Both the position numbers and the translations under genes were made by a program. The notes under the pieces are model-generated. The model was not told the DNA's origin and did no database searches. It saw only the letters and a list, made by a program, of their open reading frames with translations. Source: an uncultured Bacteroidales bacterium (GTDB lineage: Bacteria; Bacteroidota; Bacteroidia; Bacteroidales; UBA932). From it: a stretch of DNA of 64,000 nt. This document shows positions 35,453 through 44,705 of the stretch, piece after piece (the first letter of the stretch is position 1; each line of letters opens with the position of its first letter). The stretch covers positions 1-64,000 of the forward strand of contig CAMWUW010000004.1 of NCBI GenBank assembly GCA_947177525.1. The letters run 5' to 3'.

Positions 35453-35929
35453 TTACCTATGAGAGTCATATCTGCAATACTTTCTTGAAAGCCTGCCATT
35501 AAAAAGCACAAGCCCCAAATATGCAAGAGAATCATCAATATGAACACGTTGTATCCTGGACATCTTCATGGACCGGTCATATCCTTTGACTCTACGGAAC
35601 ACCGCTCTATCAAGTTTCCCTTCAACGACAATAATATCGTTTCCATACTGTAGATAGGCAGTTCCCGCAGCAGGAACAAAATCCGGCCCGCGAAACATAC
35701 GGAACACAAAGACATCATTATCTTTTTCTATCCTGACATTCCAATGACACTCCTGCTTTGCAGTATCCTGTTGTGCCAAATAATGCCGAATCTCATCATC
35801 GATTATTTTATTGACACATTCCGCCTTCGGGATGGTCTTTATTACAAATGCTCCATCTTTTTTTGCCTCACAGGTCATTGACTGCATCCCAATGAGAGCA
35901 AACACGAATACCATCAATACTTTATCCAT
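35453..35929 (-). CDS. Small secreted protein, candidate RHS immunity, paralog 2
   Basis: About 158 aa from the ATG at 35929 (the track uses a GTG 12 bases earlier). The signal peptide ends near MTCEA. It is clearly paralogous to the gene upstream: both share TIPxAECVN, a DxEIRxxLxQQ segment and AYLQYGxDIIV. No known domain is recognised. It follows the first copy by a gap of about 20 bases and precedes the terminator. A duplicated immunity gene for the JAB-like RHS tip is one reading; a shared accessory function is another. Confidence 0.65.
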   Translation of the reverse strand: MDKVLMVFVFALIGMQSMTCEAKKDGAFVIKTIPKAECVNKIIDDEIRHYLAQQDTAKQECHWNVRIEKDNDVFVFRMFRGPDFVPAAGTAYLQYGNDIIVVEGKLDRAVFRRVKGYDRSMKMSRIQRVHIDDSLAYLGLVLFNGRLSRKYCRYDSHR

Positions 35930-35948
35930 ATTTTTATACACTTAATAA

Positions 35949-36497
35949 TCAATAATATTCAGCTTGCATTTGAAAAATCTTGTCTTCTGAAAACCAGAGT
36001 TCTAAGTAAGCGACAGGAGACTGCATCGGAATACGGTTCCTCAACATCTTTACCTCACGGTCGCACCACTCCACTTTCCGGAACAACAACTCATCAAGAC
36101 TGTTCTTGATTACTATTATATCATATCCATATTGCAAATACGCGACTCCTTCATCTGGAACATAATACGGCATACCAATCATACTGCATTTATACAGAAG
36201 CGGGACATCATACATATCGTGCCCGACTTCTATATCAAGATTCCAATAGCGCTCATGAGAGGTGTCCTTCTGTTGAGACAGGAAATATCTGATCTCCTTA
36301 TCAAGAAGGTCATTGACGCATTCCGCACAAGGGATAGTTTCAATTACAATTATATGATCATCATGACATTTGACAGTCCCATCCAATTGTAGCGCACAGA
36401 TGTACCTTTCTGTTAAGCCAAGAGGAATCAAGTTTGATTGAATCGCCGAGACAAAAAACAGCTGCATGAAAATGAAAGAATACAGAATTCGTAACAT
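35949..36497 (-). CDS. Small secreted protein, candidate RHS immunity, paralog 1
   Basis: A 182-aa protein with an N-terminal signal-like segment (FIFMQLFFVSAIQS). It shares with the next gene TIPCAECVN, DKEIRYFLSQQ, GVAYLQYGYDIIV and a later FRKVEWCDREVKML region. It begins 2 bases after the RHS stop, the usual place for the cognate immunity gene. The family is not recognised. Export of an immunity protein would make sense if the RHS effector acts in the periplasm or at the surface. Confidence 0.65.
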   Translation of the reverse strand: MLRILYSFIFMQLFFVSAIQSNLIPLGLTERYICALQLDGTVKCHDDHIIVIETIPCAECVNDLLDKEIRYFLSQQKDTSHERYWNLDIEVGHDMYDVPLLYKCSMIGMPYYVPDEGVAYLQYGYDIIVIKNSLDELLFRKVEWCDREVKMLRNRIPMQSPVAYLELWFSEDKIFQMQAEYY

Positions 36498-36499
36498 AC

Positions 36500-39400
36500 T
36501 TATCTCTTTTTGTTTCTTTTCACAGAAAATATCACCGGTGATATTGTGTCTGTCGTATAGTAATCATACGCATGATATCGTTTGTCATTTGGAGTAAATA
36601 TATGATACTGTTCCCATTCTGGAGTAGAAAATTTTATACCATTTTTCTCCAGATAAGATATAGTACCTATATCTCCATTCTTTTGACCTGTTCCAGAAGG
36701 AGAAGGATCGCTATTAGGATGTACGTGATCAATGCGCGTAAATACTGCTCCCTGATTAACATATTCCATAGATAGTGCTGCTGTAGGTGTTGCCTCTTTT
36801 TCACCTATCAGAACAGCATTACCTATATCTGTATATATTACAGAACTTTCCACAATAGCTTGCCTATCATTTGTATTATTATCCTTACCCCAACTTGAAG
36901 GAGTCGCTATAAACTCAAACAACTTTTTAGCAACACTTGGGTCTGAAACTGTAAAATAATCATATCCTTTCTCGCCAAGATTGAGTGTTTCTTTAGAAAG
37001 ATCTGTTTTTTTAAAGGATTTGCGGCTTATTATATCACCATTAACATCCATTGTCCTTACAACATCTCTTTTGCTTTGCTTAACCCATGATATGCTTCCA
37101 TCTTCATAAACATTCCAAATATCCATACCATCAACATCCACAAAGTTAACAGGATTTCCCGAACAGAACGCATACGGACTGACAGAATAATATTTTTCTG
37201 ACAGCGGGTCCATTGTGGTCCAGCGGGAGGACAGAGGGTGGTAGAACCTTGCGCCGTAGTCAAGATATGGAAGGCCGGCGAACTTCTGGGATTCCTTGCC
37301 GTTGAAACGGTAGGGCTGGGACGTCACACCAAGACCGTCAGGAACAGTCCCCGAACCGGTTGCGCCATCAGAAACGCCTGACTGTACAGAAGCCACGACA
37401 TCAGCATCGGCAGTCGCGCCATCCGGAAACTCCACACCATAAGGATAGTAGTCATAAGTCTCCAGCACATTGCCATCGGAGTCGGCAACAGCACGGACAC
37501 TGCCAAGGTGGTCACTCATGAAGAAACAATAGCTGCCGTCCTTTATATAGCCACCGGGAACCAGAACCCGCTCCACAGAACCGTCGCAGTACACCACGCT
37601 CGAAGCATAGTCCGTGACAGAGGATGAACCACCGGGGCCGGAGACGCTCACGCGGAGCTTCACACCCTCCGGACTGTACAGGTAACGGATGTTATGAACG
37701 CCGCCAGAAGAGACACAAATCAGATCCTCGGGAAGGTTCATGCGGTTGTAGGACATCACAGTCAGACCGCTGTTGAGGTCGCGCGTCATGTTACCGTTCG
37801 CATCGTAGGCGTACTGCGTCATGCCGGAAGGGACACTCCCGGCAAGAAAGTCGGGTATCATACTGCCGCCGTGGTCAGACATCGCCTGGAGCCGGTTGCC
37901 GCCATAAGCCATCATCAGATCGTCACTATCTTCAGGGAACGCTCCCCTCTCACGCGCCACGGAAAGCACATTCCCATGGCCGTCATAAGAATACGACGTA
38001 CCGTAACCGGAAGCCGGACGGCCGTCAAGAAGCCATTCAGCGCCGGTAACACGACCAAGGCCGTCATAGGAGTAGCCGTAGCCCTTGCCAGCACCGCCGG
38101 AGAAAGACCACACGGCGGAAGAAATGCTGCCGTTGAACTGCGGAGACGAAGACGAGCCGGAGACGACGGGATCATCATAGTACAGTTTCTCGCTGAAAAC
38201 ACCGCTTGACACGCCTGTCTGCCACGAACGGATGTTGTAGGCATAATCCGTACGCATAGGCTCCGCACCGTTGCGGCCGTCAGAGGACAGGCGGCCCAGA
38301 TTGTCATAGCTGTTGTCCGCAAGGACCGTCTCCGGGCCGCTGCCAAGCCGGTGGGTAATCTTCAGAGGGCGCTCCATGTTGTCATAAGTATAGGTATAAC
38401 GCTCAACCAATGGCTTGCCAAGGACAGCCGGGTCAGGACGGGAGTCACCTGATGCGGAAGACACGGAGCCCACGGTATGCGACAGGGTACGCTTCAACGG
38501 CTGACCGGTGAAAGAATACCACGTCTTCTCACTATCCCAGCCTCCCAAGTGGTTCATAGAATGCGACTGGATCACCAGGCCGCGGTCGTCATAATAGCAG
38601 GAAGAATACAGGGCGTCGCGCATATCACCAACGGTCCACGCCACACGGCCCGTCACACGGGAACTGCCGTAACGGTCATACTCCGTCGTAACGACAGGCC
38701 GCTTCAGTACCGGAAGGGGAACCGGAGTGAGGGTAACGCTATCCTTTATAAGAGGAACGAGTGTACTGTCCTTTATAGGAGGAAGGAGCGTGCTGTCCTT
38801 CACCGGAGGAAAGGGAGCCACAGGAGGGTTCACAATCACAGGCTTCAGCACATACGCGCGAAGGCTGTCACGGCAGGACTCAGGCGCGAGGGAGATGAAG
38901 TCATAATTGTCATAATACGTGACATCAACAAGCTCGGAGCCAGAAGGAAGCGAAGGGCTCAGGACATAGCCGCAGGCAGATCCGTCCTCTCCTGCATAAG
39001 AAGCCGTGAACTCAGTTCCAGACACATCGCCGGAATAAGGCAGAGGACCGCAAGCACTCACGCAGGGGCGCCCGAGGCCGTCATACCAGATGGACGTCCA
39101 CTCACCCGACATGGCCTGGTTACCGTCCTGGCTGAGGACCGGACGCCGGTGGACATCATACTGCATCGTTACGGGAGAACACCCGGGGAGACGCTTCCAG
39201 ATACACTCGCCTAAGCCATCGTAACGATAGACATAAGCGTAGGACTTCATAGCAGAATCATCATCCGATGCGGCGGACACGTCCGCAAGAGCGTCAGACA
39301 GCAGAGGAGGAAGGACATAGCGCAGGCGGCCGAGCACATCATACACATAGTACGTGTCAAGAGCCCTCTCCACTCCGTCCTCGGACAACCAGCGGCGTTC

Positions 39401-40141
39401 AAGGACAGTGTTGCCGGAATAGTCGGTATACACGTCAACGGTGCCGTCACGGCCGGATACCCAGTTCTCCCCCATGAGAGTCTGGCGCACGAGACGTCCG
39501 GGAAGATAGTCTCCGGAAGAGGAGATTCCGCCGGAAGTCACCTTCCACAGCCTCACCACGTCATCGCCGGAAGATGAGCAGGTGCCGTACCCGTAGGCCT
39601 GCGTGCGGCCTGAAGTGTCAGTGCGCTGAGAGGAAGGCTGCCACACCTCACCTGGAAAGCCCTGCTCCAGGACACGGTCAAGCGTGCTGTTACCATAGAC
39701 AGTAACAGACCATGGGGCCGAATCGGGAGACATCCCGGTCAGGGAACCGTCACGGTAGAACTCAGCCGTGGCCGCACCGGCACCGTCACGAAAGCCCTGA
39801 CCTGATCCGCCAGCCAGGTCTGCATAAGGCAGGAAGATCTTGCTCTCACGCATATAACGGTCGTATTCCTTGTGCAGCACAAGGTCGTGCGCTCCGCCTC
39901 CCACGGCACCGACAGAGACCGTCTGGGAAGGAAAGCCAAGGCCGTCGTAATAGCTTACCGTCCTCATCGCACCCTCGGACGGCAGGGCGTTCACCGCAGC
40001 GGTGTCCTTCGCTCCGGAAACGCGCACCACAGTGCCGACTACAAAATTGTGACTATAGTCAGGGCCGGATTGGGCATATATATTTGTCAGATGGCATACT
40101 AATATTGCCAGGACTGACATGGATTTATATATCGTTTTCAT
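36500..40141 (-). CDS. RHS repeat protein (DUF6443) with JAB-like C-terminal tip
   Basis: A 1213-aa exported RHS effector carrier. The signal peptide ends near NIYAQ. A DUF6443 start follows (MRTVSYYDGLGFPSQTVSVG), then many YD repeats (YDVLGRLRYVLPP, YSYDGLGRVTGAEW, YDANGNMTRDLNSG), and the RHS core end YRFNGKESQKFAGLPYLDYG and CSGNPVNFVDVDG. The tip after this (about 190 residues) contains IDHVHPNSDPSPSG and GQKNGDI, which resembles the metal-binding His pair and SG/D segment of JAB/MPN-type toxin domains; I am moderately sure. A proline-rich stretch with three KDSTL/KDSV repeats lies around residue 450-480. It starts 12 bases after the 1396-aa partner. Confidence 0.88.
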   Translation of the reverse strand: MKTIYKSMSVLAILVCHLTNIYAQSGPDYSHNFVVGTVVRVSGAKDTAAVNALPSEGAMRTVSYYDGLGFPSQTVSVGAVGGGAHDLVLHKEYDRYMRESKIFLPYADLAGGSGQGFRDGAGAATAEFYRDGSLTGMSPDSAPWSVTVYGNSTLDRVLEQGFPGEVWQPSSQRTDTSGRTQAYGYGTCSSSGDDVVRLWKVTSGGISSSGDYLPGRLVRQTLMGENWVSGRDGTVDVYTDYSGNTVLERRWLSEDGVERALDTYYVYDVLGRLRYVLPPLLSDALADVSAASDDDSAMKSYAYVYRYDGLGECIWKRLPGCSPVTMQYDVHRRPVLSQDGNQAMSGEWTSIWYDGLGRPCVSACGPLPYSGDVSGTEFTASYAGEDGSACGYVLSPSLPSGSELVDVTYYDNYDFISLAPESCRDSLRAYVLKPVIVNPPVAPFPPVKDSTLLPPIKDSTLVPLIKDSVTLTPVPLPVLKRPVVTTEYDRYGSSRVTGRVAWTVGDMRDALYSSCYYDDRGLVIQSHSMNHLGGWDSEKTWYSFTGQPLKRTLSHTVGSVSSASGDSRPDPAVLGKPLVERYTYTYDNMERPLKITHRLGSGPETVLADNSYDNLGRLSSDGRNGAEPMRTDYAYNIRSWQTGVSSGVFSEKLYYDDPVVSGSSSSPQFNGSISSAVWSFSGGAGKGYGYSYDGLGRVTGAEWLLDGRPASGYGTSYSYDGHGNVLSVARERGAFPEDSDDLMMAYGGNRLQAMSDHGGSMIPDFLAGSVPSGMTQYAYDANGNMTRDLNSGLTVMSYNRMNLPEDLICVSSGGVHNIRYLYSPEGVKLRVSVSGPGGSSSVTDYASSVVYCDGSVERVLVPGGYIKDGSYCFFMSDHLGSVRAVADSDGNVLETYDYYPYGVEFPDGATADADVVASVQSGVSDGATGSGTVPDGLGVTSQPYRFNGKESQKFAGLPYLDYGARFYHPLSSRWTTMDPLSEKYYSVSPYAFCSGNPVNFVDVDGMDIWNVYEDGSISWVKQSKRDVVRTMDVNGDIISRKSFKKTDLSKETLNLGEKGYDYFTVSDPSVAKKLFEFIATPSSWGKDNNTNDRQAIVESSVIYTDIGNAVLIGEKEATPTAALSMEYVNQGAVFTRIDHVHPNSDPSPSGTGQKNGDIGTISYLEKNGIKFSTPEWEQYHIFTPNDKRYHAYDYYTTDTISPVIFSVKRNKKR

Positions 40142-40153
40142 GGATTTATCTCT

Positions 40154-43100
40154 TTATTGGATTATATATGTATCCTTATAGTCATGATAATCAGCTGCAC
40201 TATAATTAAAATCCCACATTGTATATCCGGAAGCAGCCGTAAAAGGAATCACTTCGTCTTTATCATTCCTAAGGAATACGCTTCTGTAAACATGCCGCGG
40301 AACATATATTATTTTAGGGACAATATCTTTAGTGACATCACCTGTATTATCTGTCCTCTCGCCGGCAGGTATACCAAATTTCAAATACCGTATGTCGCCT
40401 TGGGGACCCCATGAATACTCAAGAGTATATGCCTCAGAAGTGGCGTTATAGACCGAAACTATTATATAGGATTCACATTTGCCGTTCTCATCGGCATATT
40501 CCTGGCCGTTCGCCAAAAGGTCGTCAAATGCCATTCTGTTTGCATCAGACTGCGAAACCGTCGAAATACATTTGTACGCAGGGACGGTATATTTCACAGG
40601 AAGAGGAAAACTGCCCTCCGACTGGTTGCACCTGTTGCTGAGGAAATACATACTCATACTTTCATTGCCATAATATGGAGCATATACTTGAGGTGAGTTT
40701 CCTGCATAATTATAAACATACTGATTCGTTATGTCATCAGAACTGTTTTTGACCGCCTGAAGCCTGCCACAAACATCGTAGATATATGATTCCGTGACTC
40801 CTCCCGCGTCAGTGCGGCTGCGCAACCCGATGAAAGGATACCATGAATATGTCTCTATACAGGCATCTTCCGGCCATACACGCACATCATCAATAGGATT
40901 AAGGCCCTCATTTATAGTATATGACCTCCCGGGCAAAGACATCCTTACATAATCCCACTTGCCATTCCTGTACACCCTGTAGTCAAGCAGATATTTCCTG
41001 GAAGAATCACCTTTAAGATCTATCCTATATTCTCCGACAAGGCATTTGTCGCTGAAATATCCGAAAGGATATATATCCAAGCCGATATGAGACTCAAAGT
41101 TCTCATACAGGAACTCGTCCTGTCCGGAAGATATTGTATGGGAAATCCTGCCGGGATATGAAAATGTCATAAGCCCCTTGTCCTTTGAACCGGTCCCGTC
41201 CCGCATATCCGTGTTTACAGTCAGTGTATGCGTCCCTTTGGAAACATCTGTAAATATAAAGTCATCTGTATAAGCCTTCAGATATTTATCCCACGGAGCT
41301 TCAAGAGGCAGCTGGCTACGCCTTTGGACAAGGCCATATTCTCTGCCGTCAAGACTGCCGTATACAAACCAGTCAAATCCCAAAGCTCCGTTAAGATGCA
41401 TCTTCACATCACCGGCTGAATATGAAGTAAATGTATAATTCTTGTTTTGGGGAATGTCTTCAGGATCAAGCCAAACATTAACAACCTGTGTTGCAGGTTC
41501 CCATATTACATTATTTTTATAGGTATTTGCCGCATCAGAGACAATGGCCACGGGATAGGCGGAAGAATATCCCCACTGATAAGACACCGGAATCCCGTCT
41601 GCTGATTTTACAAGGATAGGATTGCCGGAATCATCAACATCTATGACTTCTGCCTCAATCTCATATCGACTGTCATACATACTTCCGGTGTATTTCTGGA
41701 ACGACGTGCTGTCAAGACCTTCTGTCAAGCCCAGTGTCCATGTCCTGCGGGGGATGAATATGGAATTGTCAAGTTCATATTCCACAAGCTTGCCCTCCGC
41801 CACATCGCCGTCAATATATGTCAGTGACTCTACCGGGCTTGAAACCATACCTTTGTCTGTCATCTGATTCAATATGTCGGTATTGTAATCATCCGGATAT
41901 GTAATGGTCTTTGTCTCGATGCTTCCGTCAGACATATTTTTTGTCATCCGCGTAGGCATCAGGTTTCCGTTGTATGTGAAATTCTCCGTCACAGATGACA
42001 TCACTGTCTGGCCCGACGGGTCATATAGAGTCTCAGTACGGCTTTCGAGATACGGGTAGAAAGTCAGGAGTTTGAAAGGGGTATATCGTACAAAAGGAAT
42101 ATTGACAAGATATCCAGGTACACCTGGTATGCTGAACTGCTCGACTGCCCTTGCATAATCTTCAAATCTTGCGGGATTGCTGTTGTAGTTCTGCTTTATT
42201 TCCTTGACCTTTTTGCCGTCACTGTACCAGATTTCATCCGTAAGAAGACCTCGCATCAGTTCGCGTGAAGTGAATTTGTTGTCAAGAGATACGTTGTCTA
42301 TGTTGGTGAACATCTTGAAATCTGCGGTGTCAGGCCAATTATTGTGATTGGTATACCGATACTCTTTGACAAGCGGTTTTTCGTCTCCTACATACTCGAC
42401 TACTCTGCTGTAGGTAACATAATTGCCGGTTGTCAATCCAAGGGCGTTTATATATGTTTCCGAGCACATGTTATATTTTTGTTCAATTACGGCTTCATAG
42501 CGAAAATAAACAAGTCCGTCCCATGACGAATATTCGCATTTATTATAGTTTCCTCCTTTGGCCACATATACCGGGATTCCGGAAAGTATTCCAGATGATG
42601 CCCCGTCTTCATTCTTATATTCAAATGAATGAATATATGAGGCTGTATCTGTAGAATACGTTATTCTCTTTATTCTGAGACCTCCAGCCTTACCGCTCTG
42701 CTCCAGAATCTCGAAATCAGGAGCCTGGGTTGCTATCTTTGAATAGTCATTAAGTTCATAATCAAATTTGGCACAGCCACCTGTTGGATATTGTATCTCA
42801 GTCAAGACTTCCGCTTTTGTATAATATTCATTTGCCGAACGGAATCCAAAAAAATCATTCTCGATATTTGTCTTGCGGTAATCCTTGTTGTTCCAATATC
42901 CCCAGTTGTCAGTTACAGTGGCATTATAAGCTGGAAGTTTAAGGCTATTATATTTTAATGTGTATTTCTGCTCAGTTATACCACTGCGACCTAGGACGGA
43001 CACATTATTGAGTTTCAGTCTTTCATTTGCATTCTCTGTATATCCAAATCTAAAAGAGTGCTGAGATTCACCATTGTATGTCACCTTTATCATGTTCAAT

Positions 43101-44344
43101 TGCTGTGAATAATTGTGAGGAGCATATGCTATACGCAATGAACTTCCCTCGGCATTATAGCACACATTATCATTAATGCGCGAAAAACCATAATATTGCA
43201 GCCATTCTTCATACTGTTTTCCTACTGTACTTAAATCATTATCCTTAGATGGGAAAAACTCAATCTTTAATCCATCATCAGTAGAAATTGACTTTGGATA
43301 AACAGGATGCTGAACTATAAATGACAAGCCTCTGTCTATATTCTGTGACGGCAGCAATGCAGCAGTTCCATTAACTCCATATACAGCACAGTCAGTTCTG
43401 ACATCGCTAAGTATAACAGGACTGCCATTACGCTGATATTCAAAGTGCATTTTATTACCGTCAGGCGATATAACCTCCCTAAGCATCCATGCAGTAGGCC
43501 AGGTTTTCAACAGATAGGTCACGACTTGTACCGGCACAGCAAATCCTTCGGTAAATTTCTCCGTATAGAATTCAATACTGTCATCACTCCCTCCGAAGAT
43601 AAGTTTCGTCCCATCGCTCTTGATTACAGTAAATTCGTAGAAAAGTTCATATATTCTATATGAGTCCAGAGGTCTATCCCCGCCTCCAGGGAATTTAAAC
43701 GTTTCGGGATTCTCTATGACTTTAGGTGGTTCAACACGAAATGATTCACCGTTATTACTTCTGACCTTGGTCTTTAGATTATTGTCCTTGTCACGGTAAA
43801 AATACACACTTCCGCTCACACCGTACGCATTGATGACAAATTCATCAGGCTGAAGATCATATTTAAACTTAAGCCGCAATGATGCATTGGCATAATCTAT
43901 GAGCCTGCTTTCAGAAGCCCAGTCATCACGATCCAAGTAACCAGAACAGAAATAGTATCCTGGATTCACTCCTTTATATCCATAACCTGTCTGATCACGG
44001 ACATCCTTCAGACACGTCTCATCCGGAATCCCGTTGACGACCCGGGTGATGCACCCGCCGGCGTTAAGATTCCAGCCAAGACCCACATAGCCAGGATACT
44101 GGTTCAGCTTGATGCCGGAAGCATAATAAGAAAGATGGATGGGAAGATGGAGATCCTTGTAGTCCAATGTGTAGAGGGGAATGTCTATGGAAGGCAATCC
44201 GTTGAAGTAGCTGACAGGGATTCGCTCGTATTTCACGAAATCTGTCGCAGAGGGAGATGTCACATTCATCTGCCCGAAGCAGCCGAAGCTGCATGCGGCT
44301 GATAAGGCAATGGCCATCAGGACCGCTTGGAGTTTTGTTTTCAT
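40154..44344 (-). CDS. Large RHS-partner protein (N-terminal half of a two-gene RHS system)
   Basis: A 1396-aa exported protein (signal peptide to about CFGQ). It opens with a conserved block PVSYFNGLPSIDIPLYTL and GLGWNLNAGGCITRVVNG, which I know from large Bacteroidota proteins encoded next to RHS genes and resembling the TcB/SpvB side of toxin complexes. Later parts show FDYELNDYSK, and near the C-terminus a YD-type motif ESYIYDVCGRLQAVKNSSD. It probably builds or exports the RHS shell jointly with the next gene. The two are in one operon (12-base gap). The precise transport route is unknown. Confidence 0.8.
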   Translation of the reverse strand: MKTKLQAVLMAIALSAACSFGCFGQMNVTSPSATDFVKYERIPVSYFNGLPSIDIPLYTLDYKDLHLPIHLSYYASGIKLNQYPGYVGLGWNLNAGGCITRVVNGIPDETCLKDVRDQTGYGYKGVNPGYYFCSGYLDRDDWASESRLIDYANASLRLKFKYDLQPDEFVINAYGVSGSVYFYRDKDNNLKTKVRSNNGESFRVEPPKVIENPETFKFPGGGDRPLDSYRIYELFYEFTVIKSDGTKLIFGGSDDSIEFYTEKFTEGFAVPVQVVTYLLKTWPTAWMLREVISPDGNKMHFEYQRNGSPVILSDVRTDCAVYGVNGTAALLPSQNIDRGLSFIVQHPVYPKSISTDDGLKIEFFPSKDNDLSTVGKQYEEWLQYYGFSRINDNVCYNAEGSSLRIAYAPHNYSQQLNMIKVTYNGESQHSFRFGYTENANERLKLNNVSVLGRSGITEQKYTLKYNSLKLPAYNATVTDNWGYWNNKDYRKTNIENDFFGFRSANEYYTKAEVLTEIQYPTGGCAKFDYELNDYSKIATQAPDFEILEQSGKAGGLRIKRITYSTDTASYIHSFEYKNEDGASSGILSGIPVYVAKGGNYNKCEYSSWDGLVYFRYEAVIEQKYNMCSETYINALGLTTGNYVTYSRVVEYVGDEKPLVKEYRYTNHNNWPDTADFKMFTNIDNVSLDNKFTSRELMRGLLTDEIWYSDGKKVKEIKQNYNSNPARFEDYARAVEQFSIPGVPGYLVNIPFVRYTPFKLLTFYPYLESRTETLYDPSGQTVMSSVTENFTYNGNLMPTRMTKNMSDGSIETKTITYPDDYNTDILNQMTDKGMVSSPVESLTYIDGDVAEGKLVEYELDNSIFIPRRTWTLGLTEGLDSTSFQKYTGSMYDSRYEIEAEVIDVDDSGNPILVKSADGIPVSYQWGYSSAYPVAIVSDAANTYKNNVIWEPATQVVNVWLDPEDIPQNKNYTFTSYSAGDVKMHLNGALGFDWFVYGSLDGREYGLVQRRSQLPLEAPWDKYLKAYTDDFIFTDVSKGTHTLTVNTDMRDGTGSKDKGLMTFSYPGRISHTISSGQDEFLYENFESHIGLDIYPFGYFSDKCLVGEYRIDLKGDSSRKYLLDYRVYRNGKWDYVRMSLPGRSYTINEGLNPIDDVRVWPEDACIETYSWYPFIGLRSRTDAGGVTESYIYDVCGRLQAVKNSSDDITNQYVYNYAGNSPQVYAPYYGNESMSMYFLSNRCNQSEGSFPLPVKYTVPAYKCISTVSQSDANRMAFDDLLANGQEYADENGKCESYIIVSVYNATSEAYTLEYSWGPQGDIRYLKFGIPAGERTDNTGDVTKDIVPKIIYVPRHVYRSVFLRNDKDEVIPFTAASGYTMWDFNYSAADYHDYKDTYIIQ

Positions 44345-44705
44345 GGCACTTTTAATTGCCTGCTTGACCTGTTTAGGCAGTCTTCATGAGGATTCGCGAC
44401 AACCACAAGACGGCTGCAAGGTTCTTGTCATAGCACCGGACAACATTCTGGAATATCATGATATATCAGGCCTGTATTCCTTGTCCGGATGAAATGGCGG
44501 GAGCCACAATAAGCATTTCAAGTAGCTTGTTTTACGGAAACGGCCAAGTGCAACATAGATGCCACCGGCTGCATACACAACATATTTCTTCATATATTCT
44601 GACTGCATCCGGAATCTGCCGGGCCCTAACACTCCCATTCTGTGACAATATTGGCATTTGTTGATGCTATTTCGTATTTTTGCACACAATATAAACCAAT
44701 AAAAT
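44345..44705. other. Divergent intergenic region, RHS operon / ThiL-like gene
   Basis: About 360 bases with no supportable gene. It holds an interrupted hairpin (CCGGACAA 44436-44443 with TTGTCCGG 44481-44488, inner GGAATA/TATTCC) and the promoter of the ThiL-like gene. I see no convincing -7 element for the RHS operon. Confidence 0.55.
44651..44682 (+). promoter_or_regulatory. Promoter for the ThiL-like gene
   Basis: TTG (44651-44653), a 21-base spacer and TATTTTTG (44675-44682), 23 bases before the ATG. Confidence 0.6.

Noticed and set aside
38477-39214. 245-aa plus-strand ORF opposite the RHS gene
   Set aside because: Arg/His-rich antisense translation of GC-rich YD repeats; not a gene.
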